The notes beneath the pieces were generated by a model. That model was not told the origin of the DNA. It made no database searches and worked only from the letters and a program-made list of their open reading frames with translations. 64,000 nt of DNA from Limnomonas spitsbergensis (Eukaryota; Chlorophyta; Chlorophyceae; Chlamydomonadales): contig JAYJMM010000039.1 of assembly GCA_037349105.1 (NCBI GenBank), forward strand, positions 5,982,501 to 6,046,500. Reading direction: 5' to 3'. The position numbers and the translations under genes are program-made. Shown one piece after another: positions 60,601 through 64,000 of this stretch; within the stretch, counting starts at the first letter, position 1, and each line of letters opens with the position of its first letter.

Positions 60601-63159
60601 CCATGTAGGCACTCGCGCCGCCCCGCAATGCGCAGGAGGCCTGGATGCAAATGCAAGACTCTACGGGGCGTCCGGGCGTTGCAGTCAGCAAGCCCGCGGG
60701 TGAGAGGAGGATGTGGGTGGGTGAGAGAAAAGGGTGTGGGTTTGCAGGTGAGAGGGAAGGGTGAGGGTGCGTGTTGTGCTCAGCAAGCCCGCGGGTGAGA
60801 GGCGGATGTGTGTGAGAGAGAGAAACGGTGTGGGTTTGCAGGTAAGAGGGAAGGGTGCGGGTGAGTGGGCGTGTGTTGTGATCAACAAGTCTGCTGGTAA
60901 GAGGAGTGTGTGAGAGAGAGAAAGGGTGTGGGTTTGGATGAGGGTGCAAGTGAGAGGTTGGGGTGCGGGTGAGTGGACGTGTGCATGTGAGTCGACAGAG
61001 CGTTGGCGAGAGGCCTGGGTGCACATGCAAGACTATGTGGAACGACCGGATGTTGTGATCAGCAAGCCTGTGGGTTGAGGAGGGTGGGTAGGGGGTGGTT
61101 GGGAGTGCAGGTGAGAGGACAAGGTGCGGGTGAGAAGAGTGTGTGTGAGAGAGAGATGGGGTGTGGGTGCTGGGTGAGGGTGCAAGTGAGAGGTTTGGGT
61201 GTGGGTGATTGAACGTGTGTTGTGGTCAGCAAGTATGTGGGTGAGGAAAAGGGGTGTGGGGATTGGGTGGGTGGGGTATGGCCTGGTAACGCAGTCAGCA
61301 AGCCTGCAGATGAGAGGAGTGTGTGTGTGTGTGGTGGTGGGGGAGGGGGACACCGTGGTGATGGTTGGGGCGGGAGCCTGGTGTGGAGCAGAGGGTGGAC
61401 CGAGGCTTGCAATGCTGGCATCTTTGCGCATGCATGCTCATCGCTCGCTTACTTATGAAGGGCAATCGGAGCGTTGCACCTACGTGTTCCCTGGCCCTCC
61501 TCTCTGTTTGCTGGCCTGCCCCCCCCCTCCACCCCCTCCACTCTCTGCTCTTGCCCGTGCTGTCTTCCACTTTCAAACGTGTGCCCTTGCCCTCCTCTCT
61601 GCTTTTTTCTCGCCCCCCCCCCCCCTCCACCCCCTGCTCATGCTCGTGCTGTCCCCCACTCTCAAACGTGTTCTCGCTGTCCTGCCTCAAAAGCTGTCTC
61701 TTTCCCAGTTGTTGCTGTTCCTCTCCCAATCCCGTTCCCTCCCACTTATTGCGGTCCCGTTCCGAACCTGTCCCCTTTCCCATCTCTTGCTGACCCAGTC
61801 AAACTTGCTTGCTGTGTTGCTCCGAGACCAGGCACCAGAGTGGAGCTGGAGCGTACCTCAACGAGGTTGGACATTGTAGTGCCTCCAAAGGTAGAACTTT
61901 GTTGTGCCTCCATAGGTAGGACTTTGTAGTGCCTCATGAAGTAGGACATTGTAGTGCCTCCAAAGGTAGGACCTTGTAGTGCTTCCAAAGGTAGGACTTT
62001 GTAGTGCCTGCAGGGGTAGGACATCGTAGTGCCACCAAAGTTAGATCCTTGTAGTGCCTCAAAAGGTAGGACCTTGTAGCGCCTCCAAGGTGAGGACCTT
62101 GTGGTGCCTCCAAATGTACTAAGTTGTAGTGCAGGCTGACATGAACTGATTCAATACTGGCATACAAACATATCTGATGACTTCCACAGCTTCCACGGGA
62201 GCCTCCTCCCCGTGCTCCTCCCTGTGCTGCCCGTGCTCCTCCTCTTGCTCCTCGCCTCTCCTCTGCTGGAAACACTGAAGACAGCTGTTTTAACACTAAA
62301 ATTCACGCTTTCACGGGTTTGGGCGTAAGCACAAGCACGGCTTGTAAGCACGGCTCTCACGCACGTCTTTGCCATCGCTTGTGGGAAAACCGACCATAAA
62401 TTGATTTAATCACAGATAAAGTCTTAATAAATTGATAGAAGCTAAATATCGGCACTTTACAGGGCTTGGGCGTGGACACGGCTTTCACAGAAGTCTTTGC
62501 TATTGCGTTCGGAAAACTGATAAAAATGGAATCTTACATTCCACAGGGCTTGGGCGTGGACACGGCCTTCACGGGAGTCTTTGCGATAGCTTGGAACTCG
62601 TTTGTGGCGTTCTGGACTGTGTCTGCTCTAGCCAGCGGTGGGTCCACACCTTCATACTTTTCATACAGCATTCCGGCAACAAATAGCATTTGGCGTAGCT
62701 AAATAGTAGGCTGAAATGTAGCTGAATTTTAGGCTGAAATGTAGCTGAATTGTAGGCTGGAGGGTAGCTGAGTTGCAGGTCAAGCTGCATCATGTTTTTC
62801 TACGGAATTGGCATGGGTGCTCGGGGGCGCACAGGTTGCCTGGAGTTGCTGAATATGAACCATGGAATTTGTCATGCGGTACATGAAATATGGAATATGA
62901 AAACACACCCACCCACCCACCCACCCACGCACCCACCTACCCACCCACCCACCCACCTCCCCTCCCTCTTCCCCCCCCCTGCACGCAGGCGGCATCCTGT
63001 TTGCGCTCTTCTCGCTGCCGTTCTGGTTCGCAGGAGTGCAGATCGGGAAGCAGGCGGTGGTGGGCGCGCTCACGCGTGAGCGCTTCTCGATTGGGCCGGC
63101 CAAGTTCCGCCTGGGGCAGGAGCTGGCCTTGCTGGGCAAGCGGGGAGCAGATTTCGTGG
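30696..63159 (+). CDS. Ser/Thr protein kinase with C-terminal membrane module (gene D), 3' partial
   Basis: Exons: 30696-31119, 33532-33617, 33971-34069, 36025-36117, 37000-37065, 51138-51293, 52749-52890, 55012-55090, 56846-56990, 60636-60699, 61832-61890, 62547-62637, 62989-63159 and onward (ends in phase 1). Phases agree throughout; at least 558 residues. Exon 1 encodes about 141 Ala/Arg/Ser/Pro-rich residues, transit-peptide-like. Kinase motifs: LGSGSNATTY glycine loop (160-169), VAIK (179-182), HRDVKPEN (280-287), DFGG (303-306), GTYGYMAPEQ (323-332), then DRLTAKQAM. After the kinase: SKPAGTRVELER (PxGT-type segment) and two hydrophobic helices (VFAIAWNSFVAFWTVSALA, GILFALFSLPFWFAGV). 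I recall this order from cyanobacterial and green-lineage kinases. Exons 4-5 occur a second time (42425-42517, 43400-43465) in a 6.4-kb tandem duplication, and exon 10 has an alternative copy (61013-61073). All catalytic residues are present; substrate unknown. Confidence 0.85.
31223..31258 (+). mobile_element. MITE-like element, one end
   Basis: TACTGTAGATTTGAGCTGCC then TTCCCTCGGGTATGAAA, the terminal sequence of the 63451-63651 element; no matching second end nearby. A similar single end lies at 55354-55385. Confidence 0.5.
31319..31520. repeat. 16-bp tandem repeat
   Basis: About 12-13 perfect copies of TATGGATCCATCAGTA in gene D intron 1, each with a BamHI site. Confidence 0.97.
31920..32510. 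repeat. About 100-bp degenerate repeat with AAATAAATAA
   Basis: Units marked by GATGCCTGGCACTGGGTGC..GGCAGG followed by AATAAATAAA stretches, four to five diverged copies. Confidence 0.75.
32730..33365 (+). repeat. Two decayed copies of gene D exon-2 acceptor/start
   Basis: Real: GATGCCATGCAGGTGCTCTG..AAAGCTGGCGACGTCCTTCA (33520-33560). Copies: GCCATGTCAATGCTCTGTAG..GCCGGCGACTTCCTTCAGGG near 32735, and TGCCATGCAGGTGCTCTGAA..GGCTGGCGACCCCCTTCAAG near 33317. The nearer copy is the better one. Confidence 0.88.
33750..33795 (+). repeat. Decayed copy of gene D exon-2 end and donor
   Basis: CCGGTCAAGCAACAATGCTA..CTACTTACTTAGTTATGGGG matches the exon end GGGTCGGGCAGCAACGCTAC..CACTTACTTGGTGAGAGGG, with the donor G lost. 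Confidence 0.75.
34430..34766. repeat. 73-bp tandem repeat with TTTAGGG words
   Basis: Three to four units containing GGGGGTCAGACATCGTGAAC..CCTGCCTCATTGCAGCCTGT and GGGTTTAGGG, in gene D intron 3. Confidence 0.9.
34950..35155 (+). mobile_element. MITE-like element, complete (206 bp)
   Basis: Starts TACTGTATATTCGCTTTGCC and ends GGCAAATCAAATTTACGGTA, imperfect terminal inverted repeats of about 28 bp bounded by TA. Inner sequence GTTTGCCCTGAGGGCAGCAT is shared with 63451-63651. Repeated at 41350-41555 by the 6.4-kb duplication. Confidence 0.75.
35765..35825 (+). repeat. Decayed copy of gene D exon-4 acceptor/start
   Basis: CCCCCTATATGCTGACCGCC..CTGCGTCATCCGCCCACACC..TTGTTACATTCAACC matches the real CCCCTAGGTGCTGGCCTCTC..TGCGTCATCCGTCCATACCT..TGTTACATTGACTAC. 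The copy has lost AG. It is surrounded by CCCTGAACCC / CCCTCAACC words. Second version at 42165-42225. Confidence 0.85.
36143..36512 (+). repeat. Copy of gene D exon-4 end plus 11-bp array
   Basis: GATACCCGTAGCTTCTATAT..TGTGGCAG repeats the exon-4 end (GACACCCGGAGCTTCTATAT..TGTGCAG). It runs directly into about 30 units of GTACTGGCGCA, so the array appears to have grown from the copied boundary. Duplicated at 42543-42912. Confidence 0.85.
37066..41185 (+). repeat. 66-bp donor-derived minisatellite, array 1
   Basis: About 62 units: GAGGAGGTGAGGGACAATGC, TTATTTCATGCACGATTCAG, CTACGATTCAGCTACCTCAC, CGCAAT. It starts at the exon-5 donor (GACGAG then GTGAGCTTTATTTCATGCACG), and each unit keeps a consensus-like GAG/GTGAGG 5' splice site. 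Shorter units of about 51 bp lack one GATTCAGCTAC. The length of 22 codons keeps it open over long stretches (EEVRDNAYFMHDSATIQLPH); I do not call these proteins. Confidence 0.96.
41186..47585 (+). repeat. 6,400-bp tandem duplication, copy 2
   Basis: Second copy of 34786-41185. Contains duplicate kinase exon 4 (42425-42517) and exon 5 (43400-43465) with intact splice sites and unchanged coding sequence, plus the MITE (41350-41555) and the 11-bp array (42566-42912). Confidence 0.95.
43466..50039 (+). repeat. 66-bp donor-derived minisatellite, array 2
   Basis: About 100 units continuing beyond the 6.4-kb duplication. Short units recur at similar spacing (near 46350, 48060 and 49500), so higher-order blocks of about 1.4-1.7 kb have been copied. 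It ends in CTTCACGGCCTACAGCC and a flank (50040-50160) resembling the flanks of other GTAGCTGAA repeats. Confidence 0.95.
50290..50960. repeat. 7-bp CCCCTGA / CCCCTCA array
   Basis: About 90 units of CCCCTGA, CCCCTCA, CCCTTGA and CCCTGAA, grading into CCCTAAA. It resembles diverged plant-type telomere repeat (CCCTAAA) and lies in intron 5 before kinase exon 6. Confidence 0.92.
51270..51820 (+). repeat. 59-bp array of gene D exon-6 end and donor
   Basis: Exon 6 ends TTGATTTTGGAGGGGTGCAG before GTGAGTTGAGGGTTGGGGGT. About eight following units read TTAATTTTGGAGGGGTGCGG then GTGAGTTGAGGGTTGGG. The exonic DFG-loop codons and the donor are thus repeated down the intron. Confidence 0.96.
51970..52748 (+). 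repeat. 80-bp array of gene D exon-7 acceptor/start
   Basis: About eight near-identical 80-bp units carry CTCCCTCCTTTAG followed by GCTGTTGCTGCTAACCTG, plus two or three diverged ones. Real exon 7 begins GCTGTTGCTGCTGACCTGTC after CCCTGTCCAG at 52748. Each unit therefore has a pyrimidine tract, a TAG acceptor and the first six exon codons. Confidence 0.96.
52830..53720 (+). repeat. 116-bp array of gene D exon-7 end and donor
   Basis: The last 60 bases of exon 7 (GCGGGATCCGACCTATATGC ... CTTATGACAG) and donor GTAGGGCAG recur about seven times with period 116, joined by TGGTGGTGGTTGGTTGCGGT. Copies two to six are almost identical. Since 116 is not a multiple of three, using a later donor would change the frame. 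Confidence 0.96.
53720..54250 (+). repeat. Degenerate boundary copies, gene D intron 7
   Basis: Diverged continuation of the 116-bp array: further CTGCTGTTCCTCATGA..CATGACAGGTAGGA-type copies with unequal spacing. Confidence 0.7.
54250..54775 (+). repeat. 107-bp array, second-generation exon-7 donor copies
   Basis: Four to five units of 107 bp containing TTACCTTATGACAGGTATGA and CATCTCATGACAGGCAGGGC, both recognisable as the exon-7 end (CTTATGACAGGTAGGGC). A diverged copy was itself amplified. Confidence 0.9.
54885..55011 (+). repeat. 9-10-bp repeats forming exon-8 acceptor
   Basis: About a dozen units of CCTGTATTG / GCATGTAATG run directly into the acceptor CCTGTATTGCAG of kinase exon 8, so the splice site is the last repeat unit. 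Confidence 0.85.
55091..56290. other. Gene D intron 8, unique part
   Basis: No gene seen. Contains a MITE end (55354-55385), a duplicated phrase (AGCAACGCAATATCTC / AGCAACGCAACATCTC) near 55500 and 55690, and an 18-bp direct repeat GGAAGTTCACGGTCAATATC near 55870. Confidence 0.5.
56300..56845 (+). repeat. Four decayed copies of gene D exon 9
   Basis: Before the real exon (TGCAG then GTGGGCCAAGCTGTTTGACG) lie copies near 56370, 56484, 56588 and 56706, three with a CAG acceptor. The fourth covers the first 60 exon bases almost unchanged (GTGGGCAAAGCTGTTTGACG, CTGGAGCCGGTGGCTGGGGA) but then diverges and has no evident donor. Confidence 0.92.
57105..57200 (+). repeat. Copy of gene D exon-9 end and donor
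   Basis: GGCGGTGTTGAAAGGAGAGG..CGGTCAAGACCACGGC..GGCTTTGCCGCAAGGAAGCA..GGTGTAGG repeats about 80 bases of exon 9 and its donor, 118 bp downstream of the original. Confidence 0.92.
57290..60106 (+). repeat. 42-bp donor-derived minisatellite
   Basis: About 67 units of AGTCCTTGCCGCAAGGAAGT, AGGGGCAGCCATTGTCAGGG, GG. The core TTGCCGCAAGGAAG is the end of kinase exon 9 (TTTTGCCGCAAGGAAGCAG); the donor became AAGTAGGGG. Because 42 is 14 codons, it is open on both strands for over 700 residues (GSRGSHCQGESLPQ-like; the minus strand MAAPTSLRQGLPLT). Not genes. Confidence 0.96.
60410..60441 (+). repeat. GTAGCTGAATT short repeat
   Basis: Three units of the dispersed GTAGCTGAA family in gene D intron 9. 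Confidence 0.8.
60440..60510 (+). repeat. Decayed copy of gene D exon-10 acceptor/start
   Basis: CGCACCATGCGATGCGCGGG..AGGCCTGGATGCGAATGCAG resembles CGCCCCGCAATGCGCAGGAG..GCCTGGATGCAAATGCAAG at real exon 10; the acceptor AG is lost. Confidence 0.8.
60680..61330 (+). repeat. Array of gene D exon-10 end and donor
   Basis: GTCAGCAAGCCCGCGGGTGA is the exon end plus donor. It recurs near 60780, 60885, 61058, 61228 and 61290 as CAGCAAGCCCGCGGGTGAGA, CAACAAGTCTGCTGGTAAGA and similar, spaced 65-170 bp apart by GTGTGGGTTTGCAGGTGAGA-like filler. Confidence 0.88.
61013..61073 (+). other. Candidate alternative exon 10b of gene D
   Basis: Second copy of exon 10: 61 nt reading AWVHMQDYVERPDVVISKPV, open in the same frame and with the same end phase as exon 10 (60636-60699, EAWMQMQDSTGRPGVAVSKP). 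The flanks are weaker: GAGAG before it and GTTGAG after it. Either a decaying duplicate or a mutually exclusive exon. Confidence 0.45.
61862..62125 (+). repeat. 28-bp array of gene D exon-11 end and donor
   Basis: Exon 11 ends TTGTAGTGCCTCCAAAG before GTAGAAC. About nine following units read TTGTAGTGCCTCCAAAGGTA..GGAC with variants. They encode and re-encode the IVVPPK end of the exon with its 5' splice site. Confidence 0.95.
62310..62546 (+). repeat. Two copies of gene D exon-12 acceptor/start
   Basis: Real: CCACAGGGCTTGGGCGTGGA..CACGGCCTTCACGGGAGTCT. Copies: TTACAGGGCTTGGGCGTGGA..CACGGCTTTCACAGAAGTCT at 62457 and a worse one near 62317 (GGGTTTGGGCGTAAGCACAA). The nearer copy reads GLGVDTAFTEVFAIAF before diverging. 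Confidence 0.93.
62705..62775 (+). repeat. GTAGCTGAATT / TAGGCTGAAAT repeat
   Basis: Alternating TAGGCTGAAAT and GTAGCTGAATT units, a dispersed GTAGCTGAA family member in gene D intron 12. Confidence 0.85.
62905..62956. repeat. (CCCA)n tract
   Basis: CACCCACCCACCCA repeats serving as the pyrimidine-rich stretch before kinase exon 13. Confidence 0.95.
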
Positions 63160-63262
63160 GTAGGTGAAGAGGGGGGGGGGTGGATTTCGTGGGTAGGTGA
63201 AGAGGGGGGGGGTGGATTTCGTGGGTAGGTGAAGGGGGGGGGGTGGATTTCGTGGGTGGGTG
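63140..63262 (+). repeat. Array of gene D exon-13 end and donor
   Basis: Exon 13 ends GCAGATTTCGTGG before GTAGGTGAAGAGGGG. GGATTTCGTGGGTAGGTGAA then recurs three times, the last as GGATTTCGTGGGTGGGTGGG. Confidence 0.93.
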
Positions 63263-63450
63263 GGTAAATAAATAAGTTAAGAAGCAAACAAGAACTGTTT
63301 AGTTGCTGTGATTTCTCACTTGCCATGAAATTGGCCAAGAGGAAATGAATGCCTGTTTTGATAAACACTGCGTCACTTTGAAGGTGAACCAATGAAAGCA
63401 GAACACCGGCGTGAATGGCAAAAGCGTCAAAAAAATGTCAAAAAATAATG

Positions 63451-63651
63451 TACCGTAGATTTGATTTGCCTTCCCTCAGGCATCAAACAATGATGTCTTT
63501 TAATGCTGCCCTCAGGGCAACCTGTCGACATAAACATATAATTTCCGACTGAAAACTGGCGTCAAGGATTGACACCGTTATCAGTAAATTCATGGCTCCC
63601 TCCACTCCAAACAACGTTAATTATGAGGGAAGGCAAAGCAAATATGCGGTA
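63451..63651 (+). mobile_element. MITE-like element, complete (201 bp)
   Basis: Terminal inverted repeats: TACCGTAGATTTGATTTGCC with TTCCCTCAGG at the left, and GAGGGAAGGCAAAGCAAATA with TGCGGTA at the right. TA at both ends suggests a TA target duplication. The middle contains GCTGCCCTCAGGGCAACCTG, shared inverted with 34950-35155. No coding capacity. Confidence 0.8.
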
Positions 63652-64000
63652 TTGCGTGCTAGCGCGCGACTGGTTGATTCAGCATCGGTTGATTATATTG
63701 TAACTGTCTGATCAAGTTGTCCAGCATAACACACTTCTGGTCCATCGTATGAGCACTGTCTTGTGGGTCTGCTCAGGTCAGGTCAGAGGGCCTCCTCCTC
63801 TTGAGCCCCACTTTGGCACCCCAGTGCTTCCCTCAGATCTGTCATGAGCGTTGTGTGCCGCAATGGTGCTCATAGTCAGATGGTTAACCGTTTTTGTTTT
63901 TGCTAGGCCCTTTGGGGGACTGTCGTAACGAATCTTGACGCTTGTTGGCTTTAAAACGGATGAAAATGAGAAATTAAGCCCAGTGACATTTGAGATTCAG
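63652..64000. other. Right end of window, intron of gene D
   Basis: Nothing recognisable. No further kinase exon or stop codon in the expected frame was identified, so gene D continues beyond 64000. Confidence 0.5.

Noticed and set aside
61199..61929. Proline/cysteine-rich open frame near gene D exon 11
   Set aside because: Low-complexity CT-rich intron sequence; only its last part (TRVELERTSTRLDIVVPPK) is real exon, with a good acceptor at 61831.

Overview
This is nuclear DNA of a eukaryote, most probably a green alga. The genes are split into many short GC-rich exons with GT..AG introns and matching phases. Plant-type telomere-like CCCTAAA runs lie scattered in introns. One protein belongs to a plant/green-algal glycosyltransferase class, and another is a Ser/Thr kinase with a C-terminal membrane module that I associate with cyanobacteria and the chloroplast lineage. 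The repeat style makes me think of a prasinophyte such as Cymbomonas, but that is a guess.

Layout. (A) 481-2236 (+): the 3' part of an SGNH/GDSL-like esterase gene whose 5' exons lie left of the window, behind a 28-bp minisatellite. (B) 9230-6841 (-): a complete paralogue of A, convergent with it. (C) 9482-26391 (+): a complete glycosyltransferase gene (GT77-like) of 12-13 exons, divergent from B across 251 bp. (D) 30696-63159 (+): a Ser/Thr protein kinase gene with at least 13 exons, an N-terminal transit-like region and a C-terminal two-helix membrane module. It runs off the right end. Exon phases agree at almost every junction of these models; the tentative 18-nt exon in C and one choice between two exon copies in D remain open.

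The rest, over 80% of the window, is repeats. The striking feature is that most introns of C and D, and the one upstream of the first A exon, contain tandem copies of the adjoining exon-intron boundary. Copies after an exon carry the exon's 3' end plus its 5' splice site. Copies before an exon carry the 3' splice site plus the exon's first bases. Many have grown into minisatellites (units of 28, 42, 59, 66, 80, 87, 107 and 116 bp). The introns of gene B do not show this. The largest array (66-bp unit, about 4.1 + 6.6 kb) fuses the kinase exon-5 donor to a dispersed GTAGCTGAA repeat. Part of it, together with kinase exons 4 and 5, lies in a 6,400-bp tandem duplication.

Functionally, B and C share a promoter region and are both predicted secretory-pathway or cell-surface proteins (esterase-like and glycosyltransferase), so a joint role in surface glycan handling is plausible but inferred. 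D is an unrelated, probably membrane-bound kinase. No rRNA, tRNA, CRISPR or prokaryotic feature was seen. All exon models are read by eye, without transcript data.
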